From assembly GCF_005484965.1 (NCBI RefSeq), contig NZ_CP034036.1, positions 310,001 to 374,000 of the forward strand: a stretch of 64,000 nucleotides of DNA. Direction: 5' to 3'. Numbering within the stretch: position 1 is the stretch's first letter; each line of letters opens with the position of its first letter. Shown here piece by piece: positions 52,863-64,000 of this stretch. This stretch comes from Brenneria nigrifluens DSM 30175 = ATCC 13028. Lineage in GTDB: Bacteria; Pseudomonadota; Gammaproteobacteria; Enterobacterales; Enterobacteriaceae. The position numbers and the translations under genes were made by a program. The notes under the pieces were generated by a model. The model saw nothing but the letters and a program-made list of their open reading frames with translations, was not told where the DNA came from and ran no database searches.

Positions 52863-53327
52863 TTAATGATGCGCATGGTGATGGTGGCCGTGCGCATGCG
52901 GCGCGGCCTGATAGGCCCCGCTTTCCGGTTCGAAGGGCGCCATGACCACGCGCACCTCAAGCCCCAACTGGCGCACCATGTCGTCCAGCACGTGGTCGTG
53001 GTGATAGCGCACCAGTCCCTTTGCTATCTGCAACGGAACGTGGCGGTTGCCGAGGTGATAACAGGCTCTGGCGAGCAGCAGCGGATCGGCGCATTCCGCC
53101 TGCGATACCTGCTCTTCGGCGGCGATCACGCGCACAATTTCCTGCCCCGCGTCGTCGCCGAGCAGGTCGCCGCCGCGAATCAACTGACCGCGATCCAGCA
53201 TCAGTCCCGCTTCCCGCCCGTCGTCCAGGGTAATTCTGGCGCGGCTTTTCAGCCGGGTCGCCAGATCCAGCGTGGCGGTCGCCGTCGCCGTTTCAGCCTG
53301 GTCCAGGCGTTGTGTGAGTAGCTTCAT
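52863..53327 (-). CDS. ureE: Urease accessory metallochaperone UreE
   Basis: A 154-residue nickel chaperone. It has the N-terminal peptide-binding domain, the GREAGLMLDRG segment, the conserved YHLGNRHVPLQI with the dimer-interface nickel His, and a His-rich tail (HAHGHHHHAHH) that stores extra nickel. The ATG at 53327 follows the strong site AAGGAAGG and is preferred over the TTG one codon before. Six to nine bases after ureC. Confidence 0.97.
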   Translation of the reverse strand: MKLLTQRLDQAETATATATLDLATRLKSRARITLDDGREAGLMLDRGQLIRGGDLLGDDAGQEIVRVIAAEEQVSQAECADPLLLARACYHLGNRHVPLQIAKGLVRYHHDHVLDDMVRQLGLEVRVVMAPFEPESGAYQAAPHAHGHHHHAHH

Positions 53328-53336
53328 CAACCTTCC

Positions 53337-55032
<1,696 letters not shown>

Positions 55033-55040
<8 letters not shown>

Positions 55041-55356
55041 CGCGTTGTCCATCCAGTTTGCCCATCACCTCGCCGCGCAGGCCGAAGACCTGACGCCTGC
55101 CGGCCAGCGCCACCAGCGTCACCTCCCGCGCCTGGCCCGGTTCAAAACGCACGGCGGTGCCGGCCGCGATATCCAGCCGGTAGCCGCGCGTCATGGCGCG
55201 ATCGAACGCCAGCGCGGGATTGACCTCATAAAAATGGTAGTGCGAGCCGACCTGGATCGGCCGGTCGCCGTGATTTTCGACCACGACGCTGACGCGCTTT
55301 CGCCCCGCATTCAGTTCTATGCGGCCGTCGGCGACCTGTATTTCACCTGGGATCAT
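55033..55356 (-). CDS. ureB: Urease beta subunit UreB
   Basis: A 107-residue structural subunit with the conserved VVVENHGDRPIQVGSHYHFY near residues 24-43 and NPALAFDRA. The start MIPGEIQVADGRIE follows GAGGG by seven bases and is preferred over an in-frame start six codons upstream that would overlap ureA. It has no catalytic residues but completes the (ABC)3 trimer. Confidence 0.97.
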
Positions 55357-55366
55357 GCTCAGGCCC

Positions 55367-55669
55367 TCACTCAATCGGATTGTGTACGGTGACGAGCTTG
55401 GTGCCGTCCGGAAAGGTGGCCTCCACCTGCACGTCGGTAATCAGTTCGGCGATGCCGTCCATCACCTGATCGCGCGTGAGGATGTGCCGCCCGAACTCCA
55501 TCAGTTCGGCCACGCTTTTGCCATCCCGCGCGCCCTCCATAACGGCCGCGCCGATCAGCGCCACCGCTTCGGGATAGTTGAGGCGCAGACCGCGCGCCAG
55601 GCGGCGTTCGGCCACCAGACCGGCGGTAAACAGCAGCAGCTTGTCTTTTTCTCTGTGGGTGAGTTCCAA
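55367..55669 (-). CDS. ureA: Urease gamma subunit UreA
   Basis: A 100-residue structural subunit with the typical ELTHREKDKLLLFTAGLVAE opening and the C-terminal TFPDGTKLVTVHNPI. The start is a TTG at 55669 after GAGGAAAC (the Glu of the usual MELT N-terminus follows directly); no ATG is available nearby. A weak start for the first structural gene could hold down subunit synthesis. Confidence 0.96.
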   Translation of the reverse strand: MELTHREKDKLLLFTAGLVAERRLARGLRLNYPEAVALIGAAVMEGARDGKSVAELMEFGRHILTRDQVMDGIAELITDVQVEATFPDGTKLVTVHNPIE

Positions 55670-55684
55670 AATCGTTTCCTCAAT

Positions 55685-56527
55685 TCACGTAGACCATATT
55701 CTCGGCGGCAGCGGCGGCAGCCCGACGATGGCGCCGCGCAGGCCGAACCAGAGCGCCTGCTGGAGGGATTGCATCTGCCGGTTGTCGCCGGCCAGCATTC
55801 TGACGACCAGCAATCCGTCCAGCAGCGTGGCCCCGGCGGGCAGGGCGCTGGACGCCAGCAGCGCGCGCGCCTTTTCCAGCGTTTCCGGCCCGGCGGGCGT
55901 CATCAGCATGGTGCCGACCAGCGCGTGTCCGGCAAGACAGTCGAGATCGCCGTCGAGAATGCGCAGCGTTTCATGCAGCGTCAGCGCGCCGTCGCGCAGC
56001 ACGCGCAGCCGCGTTTTCAGTTCGCCGCTGGCAAAGATTTCCCGCATTACGGGACGGCCGAGACAGAAGGTTTCCCAGGCGATCAGCCGGGCGTCGTTCT
56101 CAAGGTGAAAGCAGGTGTCCGCCTGCGCTCTGGCCCCGGGAAAGACAATCGTGTCCTGCGGCAACCATTCCAGACAACTGCCGGACGCCAGACGAAACGT
56201 CTGTTGCAGACGCGCGGTTTCGCCCGCGCTGCGATAAAACTTGGTCGCTCCCGGCGTGGTGATCAGCGCCCGCGCTTCCGGCGCCAGACAGATTTCGACG
56301 CCGAGCCGGTCGCCGCCCACCACGCCGCCCGGAGGATGCAGCAGGTACACATGGCAGGTTTCGCCCTCGGGATAAAATGGCCGCTGGATCAGCAACGGCC
56401 CGCTATGGCGGCGTTCGGCGACCACGGTGCGCCCCGACTGGCGGCGCAGTCCGAGGTAAAGGGACGCGCGCCAGCCCGCCGGCGTCTTATCCGCGGTGAT
56501 GGTAGTGCCGTTGTCGCTGCTGAACAT
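55685..56527 (-). CDS. ureD: Urease accessory protein UreD
   Basis: A 280-residue beta-rich scaffold that binds apo-urease and carries nickel through an internal tunnel with UreF and UreG. Conserved sequence includes PFYPEGETCHVYLLHPPGGV near residues 51-70 and LITTPGATKFYRS near 90-102. The ATG at 56527 after AGGCG is preferred; the frame is open 18 codons upstream. First gene of ureDABCEFG and 15 bases before ureA. Confidence 0.95.
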   Translation of the reverse strand: MFSSDNGTTITADKTPAGWRASLYLGLRRQSGRTVVAERRHSGPLLIQRPFYPEGETCHVYLLHPPGGVVGGDRLGVEICLAPEARALITTPGATKFYRSAGETARLQQTFRLASGSCLEWLPQDTIVFPGARAQADTCFHLENDARLIAWETFCLGRPVMREIFASGELKTRLRVLRDGALTLHETLRILDGDLDCLAGHALVGTMLMTPAGPETLEKARALLASSALPAGATLLDGLLVVRMLAGDNRQMQSLQQALWFGLRGAIVGLPPLPPRIWST

Positions 56528-56665
56528 GTAAATACGCCTAAATATTGTGAACGCGCTATGCCGACGCATACGCTTCTTCAAAACACCGCTATCTATTTGG
56601 CATGGCGGGAGAAACGATCAGTAATATTTTTTTCTTATGGCTAGACCGGTCCATGCCGGCAAAGG

Positions 56666-58207
<1,542 letters not shown>

Positions 58208-58241
58208 AACTCCCTGAGCTGATAAAACCTGATGTCGCGCG

Positions 58242-59075
58242 TTAACGCGCGGCGGTGTCGGTGATGCCGTAAGGCCGGTATTTTTCCAGCAGGGCGGCGT
58301 ATTCGCCGTTATCGCGGATCGTTTGCAGCGCGGTTTTCAGATCGTTCAGCAGCGCCTGATTGCCCTTTTTCACGTAGATGCCCAGCGTCTGCGGATAAAT
58401 GATCTGCGGCGAACTGATTATCGCCCGGCCGTGGCTGCGCTCGGCGAACATGCGCGCCGCGCCCGCCATCTCGACCTGCGCCTGAATATGGCCCGCCAGC
58501 AGCGCCTGCAAGGTTTCCGGCGCGGTAGGGTATTCCTTGACGGCGATGGGCTGTTTGCCGTTGGGCAGACAGTCGTCGGCGGAGAGTTGCCGCAGCTGCT
58601 TCACCCAGACGGAGCCCTGTTGCAGGCCGACGGCCAGGCCGCACAGCGCTTTTTCATCCTGCGGCGCGGCCTTGCCGTCGCGGCGCGTCAGAATGTAGGC
58701 GCCGGTATCGGCGTATGGGATGGCGTCCGCCTGCGCGGTGCGGTCGGCGGTGACGTACAGGGCGGAAATCACCGCGTCGTGTTTGGCGGCGTTCAGCCCG
58801 AGGATCAGTCCGGAAAACTGCGTGTCGGTCAACGCCAGCCGGGTGCCCAGGTGTTTATTGAGCAGGGCGGCGAGCTCGGCGTCAAAGCCGACGACCTGCC
58901 CGTCCTGCCAGGATTCGAACGGCGGGTAGGCCACTTCGATGCCCACCTTGAACACGCCCGGCGTCAGCGTGGGGGGAACGGCTGCGGCATGAGATGACGA
59001 CAGGACGTTTGCGCCCAGCGTCAGGGCAAATAGAGCGGCGACGCGCAGTCGGCGCCTAACAATGAATGATTTCAT
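58242..59075 (-). CDS. Amino-acid ABC transporter substrate-binding protein
   Basis: A 277-residue family 3 solute-binding protein. The Sec signal MKSFIVRRRLRVAALFALTL ends near SSSHAAA. The core shows KVGIEVAYPPFESW, GFDAELAALLNKHL and the late YGAALLEKY-like C-terminus. The start at 59075 gives this signal peptide; an in-frame upstream extension overlaps the ureohydrolase and is not protein-like. It serves the fused permease-ATPase that follows. The adjacent ureohydrolase suggests a guanidino-acid or arginine-like ligand. Confidence 0.88.
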   Translation of the reverse strand: MKSFIVRRRLRVAALFALTLGANVLSSSHAAAVPPTLTPGVFKVGIEVAYPPFESWQDGQVVGFDAELAALLNKHLGTRLALTDTQFSGLILGLNAAKHDAVISALYVTADRTAQADAIPYADTGAYILTRRDGKAAPQDEKALCGLAVGLQQGSVWVKQLRQLSADDCLPNGKQPIAVKEYPTAPETLQALLAGHIQAQVEMAGAARMFAERSHGRAIISSPQIIYPQTLGIYVKKGNQALLNDLKTALQTIRDNGEYAALLEKYRPYGITDTAAR

Positions 59076-59149
59076 GGCGGTGCTCCCGTGAGTAGGTCGT
59101 AAGTTGATGTTTGATGGCGAACCGGCAACGCAAACGCCGCGGCGCCTGC

Positions 59150-60100
59150 TCATCGCTGCGCCACTCCCGGCAGTACGCACAGCATTTCGTACAGCAGGTT
59201 GGCGCCCATCTGGGCGGTCATGCCGCTGATGTCATAGGGCGGCGAGACCTCAACCAGATCGCAGCCCACCAGATTGAGCCCCTGGCAGCCGCGCACAATC
59301 TCCAGTCCCTGCATCGAGGTCAATCCGCCCACTTCCGGCGTACCGGTGCCGGGCGCCCAGGCCGGATCGAGGCTGTCGATATCGTAAGAAAGGTATACCG
59401 GCCCGTCGCCCATCCGGGCGCGCACTTCCGCCATCAATGGCGTCAGGCTGCGGTGCCAGCACTGCTCGGCCGGGATCAGGCGAAAGCCCTGATCGATGCC
59501 CCACTGGAAATCTTCGCTGGTATAGCCCTGCGCCCGCTGGCCGATTTGCACCACGCGCCGGCAGTCCAGCAGGCCTTCTTCCACCGCCCGGCGGAACGTG
59601 GTGCCGTGGGCGATCTTTTCGCCGAACATCTCATCGTTGGTATCCGTATGGGCGTCCACGTGGATTAGCCCTACCGGGCCGTGCTTCTTCGTCAACGCGC
59701 GCAGGATCGGCAGCGTGATGGTATGGTCGCCGCCCAGCGTCAGCGGGATCAGCGGCCAGTCGTTGAGCGCGGTGTAGTAGTCTTCGATGATGTCCACCGA
59801 CTTCAGCAGGCTGTAGGTGTTGATCGGCACATCGCCCAGATCGCCCACCTGCAGAGAGTCGAACGGCGCGGCGCCGGTCGCCATGTTGTAGGGGCGGATC
59901 ATCACGGATTCACTGCGGATATGGCGCGGCCCGTAGCGGGCGCCGGCGCGCTGGGACGCGCCGATATCCAGCGGAATGCCGATAAAGGCGGCGTCCAGCC
60001 CTGCGGGGCTGTCGCTGTAGGGCAGACGCATCATGGTGGCGCGTCCGGCGAAACGCGGCATTTCGTTGCCGCCCTGAGGCTGCTGATACTGTTTTTCCAT
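59150..60100 (-). CDS. Agmatinase-family ureohydrolase, probably guanidinobutyrase
   Basis: A 316-residue arginase/ureohydrolase. The dimetal ligands are His126 (GGDHTI), Asp149, His151 and Asp153 (VDAHTDTND), Asp240 and Asp242 (SYDIDSLDP). The whole protein, including HQPLGGNEMPRF-like N-terminus (here QQPQGGNEMPRF) and the end LLYEMLCVLPGV, resembles Pseudomonas GbuA as I remember it more than enteric SpeB. GbuA splits 4-guanidinobutyrate to GABA and urea. A LysR gene is divergent, as beside gbuA. The urea would feed the urease downstream. Alternatives are agmatinase, guanidinopropionase or a nickel guanidine hydrolase. Confidence 0.85.
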   Translation of the reverse strand: MEKQYQQPQGGNEMPRFAGRATMMRLPYSDSPAGLDAAFIGIPLDIGASQRAGARYGPRHIRSESVMIRPYNMATGAAPFDSLQVGDLGDVPINTYSLLKSVDIIEDYYTALNDWPLIPLTLGGDHTITLPILRALTKKHGPVGLIHVDAHTDTNDEMFGEKIAHGTTFRRAVEEGLLDCRRVVQIGQRAQGYTSEDFQWGIDQGFRLIPAEQCWHRSLTPLMAEVRARMGDGPVYLSYDIDSLDPAWAPGTGTPEVGGLTSMQGLEIVRGCQGLNLVGCDLVEVSPPYDISGMTAQMGANLLYEMLCVLPGVAQR

Positions 60101-60229
60101 TGTCACTGTTTCCCACCTCGACTGCGGCCGGATATGCGCCGGCCACGCGCCGGACACGAATTAGCGGGAAAATAGTGCGGTAGACGACGGGTGGGGAAAA
60201 ATAGCAGAATACAAAAAATCAGTTCAGTA

Positions 60230-60243
60230 ATTAGAAAACTAAT
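60230..60243. promoter_or_regulatory. Palindrome in the ureohydrolase-LysR divergent promoter
   Basis: ATTAG-AAAA-CTAAT is a perfect inverted repeat with the T-N11-A form of LysR-type operators. It lies 130 bases above the ureohydrolase start and 29 bases above the LysR start. Binding by the divergent LysR protein is the obvious guess but is not shown. Confidence 0.45.
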
Positions 60244-60271
60244 CGTCTCTCTTCCTTGCGGAAACAATGTG

Positions 60272-61180
60272 ATGTCCATTGGAAAACTGCCTAATCTGCG
60301 CTTGCTGTATATTTTCACCGTCGTGGCGAAACATCAGGGGTATGCCCGCGCCCAGCAGGAGCTTAACCTGACTATTTCCGCCATCAGCAACTACATGAGC
60401 GAATTGGAAGAGAAGCTGGGATTCGTACTCTGCCAGCGCGGCCGGGGCGGTTTCGCGCTGACCCTCAAAGGCGAGGCGTTTTTGCAGCAGACGCTGTATC
60501 TAATGAACAATCTGGAAAATTTCGATCGCTATACCGCCACGCTACAGGGAGAACAGGGCGGGACTTTGCGCCTAGGCGTACTTGACGCCACGGTCACCGA
60601 TCCGGTGCTCTCCATCGCCGACGCCATCGGCCGCTTCAGCGACCGGTTTCCTTTGGTGCACATCAATCTGCAAATCAAAAGCCCGCATGCGCTGTTGCAG
60701 GGCATTCTGGATAACGAGCTGGATGTGGCGGTAGGCAATTTTCCGCTACAGGGCAACAGCGTGATCGCCCACCCGCTGTACCGCGAACAGCATTGGCTGT
60801 ATTGCAGCGACCAGCACGAGCTGTTCGGGGTGGCGCATCCCGAAGCGTCGCATGTCGCCCAGATGCGTATGGTGACGCGCAGCTACTGGAGCTCGTCGGA
60901 TTTGGGCAAACGGGGTTTCAAGCAGAGCACCGCCACCGTGGAAAGCATGGAGGCGCAGCTGTTGTTGATCCTGTCGGGAAAATATATCGGCTATTTGCCT
61001 GAGCACTATGCGTTGCCCTGGGTGCAGAGGCGGCGACTGCGCGCGCTGCTGCCCACCGACTATGGCTATCAGGCGCCGTTTTCGTTGATCTTCCGCCGCG
61101 GGCGCAGCAAAGAAGTATTGATTCGCGCGATACGCGACCTGTTGCGTTCGGCCTCCAAAGCGCAGCGCGCCCGGCTGTGA
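60272..61180 (+). CDS. LysR-family transcriptional regulator
   Basis: A 302-residue LysR regulator. The winged helix covers YARAQQELNLTISAISNYMS near residues 27-46, with a truncated-looking linker helix, then an effector-binding domain (GGTLRLGVLDATVTDPVLSI onward). ATG 60272 is preferred; the frame is open 27 codons upstream with a non-conserved Ile/Ser-rich extension. It is divergent from the ureohydrolase gene and probably activates it in response to its substrate or urea, analogous to GbuR in Pseudomonas. Confidence 0.85.
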   Translation: MSIGKLPNLRLLYIFTVVAKHQGYARAQQELNLTISAISNYMSELEEKLGFVLCQRGRGGFALTLKGEAFLQQTLYLMNNLENFDRYTATLQGEQGGTLRLGVLDATVTDPVLSIADAIGRFSDRFPLVHINLQIKSPHALLQGILDNELDVAVGNFPLQGNSVIAHPLYREQHWLYCSDQHELFGVAHPEASHVAQMRMVTRSYWSSSDLGKRGFKQSTATVESMEAQLLLILSGKYIGYLPEHYALPWVQRRRLRALLPTDYGYQAPFSLIFRRGRSKEVLIRAIRDLLRSASKAQRARL

Positions 61181-61617
61181 CCAAGGAAAGCGCCTTAGCG
61201 GACGATGTGTTTCGGTTTTCAGACCGATAATGTTTCTAATATCTTAATTAGTAGGCAGTATTTAAATTTCTGCTTAAATAGCGCCGTTTTTCCTCTTGGT
61301 GCAAACAGTCTTTTAATCAATATGTGCTAAAGCCCTTTTTCCATAACTTATTTGTATAAATATAAAAGGAAAAATTGGGTAGGGTCTCAGATATTTGCTC
61401 ATTCTTTGGCTACGCTGAATAATAGTTAGTTGTTATATGCATTATTTCACGCTGTAAATTATTTTTTTCGCGGGTGATTAATGTCTTATTTTTTCAATGC
61501 ATTGTTTTTATTAATTTTATTTTTAAATGTTAATAAGGAGAAATATAACCGCATCATGGTGGGCTATTTACGTAACATATTTATTTAATTCAAATGGTTA
61601 ATCAGAGGATGGATACC
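61181..61617. other. AT-rich gap before glgB
   Basis: About 440 bases with no gene, strikingly AT-rich from 61230 to 61600. In E. coli the glg promoters lie within or near asd, but here glgB has been parted from asd and must use a new promoter in this gap. I see no certain CRP or RpoS element. The ribosome-binding site AGAGG at 61604-61608 serves the glgB ATG at 61618. Confidence 0.5.
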
Positions 61618-63795
61618 ATGCCGGAGTTTTCTGATGCGATTAATTCACTTATTGCCGGGCATTATGCCGATCCATTTTCACTATTGGGAATGCACCAAAG
61701 CGCCAAAGGTCTTGAAGTACGGGCATTATTGCCCGATGCCCGGGAAGTATGGGTGGTGGAGGCCGATAACGGGCGTAAGGTAGCGCAGTTGGGGTGCGAT
61801 GATGAGCGCGGTTTTTTTTCCGCCGTGCTGCCGCGCCGAAAAAAACCGTTTCACTACCGCCTGGCGGTGACCTGGCAACAGGAAACCTATCTGCTTGAAG
61901 ATCCCTACCGTTTCGGGCCGCTGTTGCAGGATCTGGATATCTGGCTGCTGGCGGAAGGCACGCATCTGCGTCCGTATGAACGTCTGGGCGCGCATCTGAC
62001 AACGCTGGATGGGGTGGAAGGAACGCGTTTTGCGGTCTGGGCGCCGAATGCGCGGCGCGTTTCCGTCGTCGGTCAGTTCAATTTCTGGGACGGTCGCCGC
62101 CATCCTATGCGTTTAAGAAAGGAGAACGGCATTTGGGAGCTGTTTCTGCCCGGCGTGACGCAGGGACAGCTGTATAAATATGAGATGATCGACCGCGGCG
62201 GCAACGTGCGTCTGAAGGCCGATCCCTACGCGTTTGAAGCGCAAATGCGCCCGGATACCGCTTCTCTGATTACCCCGTTGCCGGATAAGGTCCCCACCAG
62301 CGAAGCGAGGCGCCGGGCGAATGGCTTACAGGCGCCGATTTCCATTTATGAAGTTCATCTTGGCTCCTGGCGGCGGCATACGGATAACAATTTCTGGCTC
62401 AGCTATCAGGAACTGGCGGAGCAGCTTATCGCCTACGTCACGGAAATGGGCTTTACCCATATCGAACTGATGCCCATCAATGAACATCCGTTTGACGGCA
62501 GTTGGGGCTACCAGCCGCTCGGCCTGTATGCGCCGACGCGCCGCTTCGGCACGCCGCAGGAGTTCAGAAAATTTATCGACGCCTTTCATGAGGCGGGCAT
62601 CAACGTGCTGCTGGACTGGGTGCCGGGGCATTTCCCCGGCGACGAATACGGTCTGGCGCAGTTCGACGGCACGGCGCTGTATGAATATGCCGATCCCAAG
62701 GAAGGCTACCATCAGGACTGGAATACCCTGATTTACAACTACGGCCGCCATGAGGTGCGCAATTATCTGGCGGGCAACGCCCTGTTCTGGATGGAGCACT
62801 ACGGCATCGACGGGCTGCGGGTGGACGCGGTGGCGTCGATGATCTATCGCGACTACAGCCGTAACCAAGGGGAGTGGGTGCCGAACCACTACGGCGGAAA
62901 AGAGAATCTCGAAGCCATCTCCTTCCTGCGCTACACCAACCAGATGCTGGGCCATGCCGCGCCGGGCGCCATTACCCTCGCCGAGGAGTCGACGGATTAT
63001 CCGGGGGTGACGCTCCCCCCCGACTGCAACGGTCTGGGGTTTCATTACAAGTGGAACCTGGGATGGATGCACGACACCTTGTCTTACATGCAGCTCGACC
63101 CGGTTCACCGCAAATACCACCACGACAGGTTGACGTTCGGCATGCTGTACGCCTACAGCGAAAACTTCGTCCTGCCGATTTCTCATGACGAAGTGGTGCA
63201 CGGCAAGCGTTCGCTGCTTGACCGCATGCCCGGCGACGCCTGGCAGAAGTTCGCCAACCTGCGGGCGTACTTCGGTTTTATGTGGGCGTTTCCCGGTAAA
63301 AAACTGCTGTTTATGGGGTGCGAGTTCGCGCAGGGGCGCGAGTGGAATTACGACGCCAGCCTGGACTGGCATCTGCTGGACGAGCCGGAGGGCTGGCATC
63401 GCGGCGTGCAGCAGCTGGTGCGCGATCTCAACCACTGTTATCGCCAACGGCCGCCGCTGTATCAGCTGGATTTCCAGCCGCAGGGCTTCGAGTGGCTGGT
63501 GGTGGATGACCGGGAAAACTCGGTGTTCGCCTTTGTGCGGCGCGACGAGCAGGGCAATGAAATTCTGGTGGTGAGTAATTTTACCCCGGTGCCGCGCTAC
63601 GGCTATCGCATCGGCATCAATCAGCCCGGCTGGTGGCGGGAGATAGTCAACACCGACTCCCATTATTACCACGGCGGCAATCTGGGCAATGACGGACCGG
63701 TGCACAGCGAAGATATCGGCAGCCACCAGCGGCCGCAGTCGCTGGTGCTGACCATTCCTCCATTGGCGACGCTGTATCTGGCGAGGGAGGCATGA
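61618..63795 (+). CDS. glgB: 1,4-alpha-glucan branching enzyme
   Basis: A 725-residue GH13 enzyme that makes the alpha-1,6 branches of glycogen. The N-terminal carbohydrate-binding modules cover about 1-225. The catalytic barrel has LDWVPGHFPGDEY, GLRVDAVASMIYRD with nucleophile Asp, LAEESTDYPG with the acid Glu, and PISHDEVVHGKRSLLDRMPG. The start at 61618 follows AGAGG by nine bases; in-frame ATGs at 61594 and 61609 are less well placed. Its TGA is followed at once by the glgX ATG. Confidence 0.97.
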   Translation: MPEFSDAINSLIAGHYADPFSLLGMHQSAKGLEVRALLPDAREVWVVEADNGRKVAQLGCDDERGFFSAVLPRRKKPFHYRLAVTWQQETYLLEDPYRFGPLLQDLDIWLLAEGTHLRPYERLGAHLTTLDGVEGTRFAVWAPNARRVSVVGQFNFWDGRRHPMRLRKENGIWELFLPGVTQGQLYKYEMIDRGGNVRLKADPYAFEAQMRPDTASLITPLPDKVPTSEARRRANGLQAPISIYEVHLGSWRRHTDNNFWLSYQELAEQLIAYVTEMGFTHIELMPINEHPFDGSWGYQPLGLYAPTRRFGTPQEFRKFIDAFHEAGINVLLDWVPGHFPGDEYGLAQFDGTALYEYADPKEGYHQDWNTLIYNYGRHEVRNYLAGNALFWMEHYGIDGLRVDAVASMIYRDYSRNQGEWVPNHYGGKENLEAISFLRYTNQMLGHAAPGAITLAEESTDYPGVTLPPDCNGLGFHYKWNLGWMHDTLSYMQLDPVHRKYHHDRLTFGMLYAYSENFVLPISHDEVVHGKRSLLDRMPGDAWQKFANLRAYFGFMWAFPGKKLLFMGCEFAQGREWNYDASLDWHLLDEPEGWHRGVQQLVRDLNHCYRQRPPLYQLDFQPQGFEWLVVDDRENSVFAFVRRDEQGNEILVVSNFTPVPRYGYRIGINQPGWWREIVNTDSHYYHGGNLGNDGPVHSEDIGSHQRPQSLVLTIPPLATLYLAREA

Positions 63796-64000
63796 ATGGC
63801 GGTATTGCAAGCGGGCAGCCCCACCCCGCTGGGGGCGAGTTTTGACGGCGAAGGCGTTAATTTCGCGCTGTTTTCGGCTGATGCCGAACGGGTTGAACTC
63901 TGTCTTTTTGATGAGCGTCAGCAGGAACGGCGGCTGGAGTTAACCGCGCGCAGCGGCGATATCTGGCACGGCTATCTGCCCGGCGCGCAGCCGGGGTTAC
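63796..64000 (+). CDS. glgX: Glycogen debranching enzyme GlgX, N-terminal part
   Basis: The ATG directly follows the glgB stop. The first 68 codons read MAVLQAGSPTPLGASFDGEG, then VNFALFSADAERVELCLFD, the N-terminal immunoglobulin-like module of GlgX isoamylase-type debranching enzymes. The gene runs off the window end. GlgX removes the short branches left by glycogen phosphorylase; glgC, glgA and glgP are expected further on. Confidence 0.95.
   Translation, partial: MAVLQAGSPTPLGASFDGEGVNFALFSADAERVELCLFDERQQERRLELTARSGDIWHGYLPGAQPGL

Noticed and set aside
62326..63810. A 494-codon minus-strand frame opposite glgB
   Set aside because: Antisense shadow of a well-supported branching enzyme gene; no ribosome-binding site and no recognisable domain.

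Overview
The window is chromosomal DNA of a Gram-negative gammaproteobacterium of the order Enterobacterales. The blocks hemCDXY-cyaA-cyaY-lptM-dapF-yigA-xerC-yigB-uvrD-corA-rarD-pldA-recQ-rhtB-pldB-yigL, glpT-glpABC, ryhB-yhhW-gntR and yhgN-asd-glgBX match the enteric core in gene content and mostly in order. The sequence is GC-rich. My inference is a soft-rot or plant-associated Pectobacteriaceae genome (Brenneria, Pectobacterium or Dickeya-like), but nothing in the window fixes the genus.

Layout. (1) 0.46-5.9 kb is an accessory operon: a fumarase/aspartase-superfamily lyase, a GNAT acetyltransferase, a three-part polar amino-acid ABC importer and an M20 deacylase. Its composition matches the S-(2-succino)cysteine breakdown operons. 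(2) 5.9-8.2 kb is a decaying tract: a broken ABC ATPase, the last residues of a permease, an intact TSUP permease, a C-terminal stub of an MmgE/PrpD protein, a palindromic repeat with a partial second copy, and an orphan small ORF. (3) 8.25-12.3 kb (hemYXDC, minus strand) and 12.6-15.2 kb (cyaA, plus strand) form the haem and adenylate cyclase divergon with its conserved CRP site. (4) 15.2-32 kb is core housekeeping, with a truncated yigI and a SOS box before uvrD. (5) 32-37.9 kb is the glycerol-3-phosphate regulon, followed by a Fur-controlled RyhB small RNA not covered by any protein gene. (6) 38.2-42.8 kb holds the pirin yhhW and a rearranged gluconate locus with tandem GntR operators and a perfect CRP site. 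(7) asd at 43-44.1 kb and glgB at 61.6 kb, neighbours in E. coli, are separated by about 17 kb of accessory DNA.

The accessory block between asd and glgB is built around nickel and urea. It carries NikR with a NikR-type operator, a methyltransferase and a nickel importer lacking its ATPases (nikABC only), a decayed HigBA-type toxin-antitoxin locus, an orphan BtsS-type histidine kinase, a full urease operon (ureDABCEFG), a fused permease-ATPase amino-acid transporter with its binding protein, and a guanidinobutyrase/agmatinase-type ureohydrolase divergent from a LysR regulator. The likely joint job is import of a guanidino compound, its hydrolysis to urea plus an amine, and urea hydrolysis to ammonia, with nickel supplied under NikR control. 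The window ends inside glgX.
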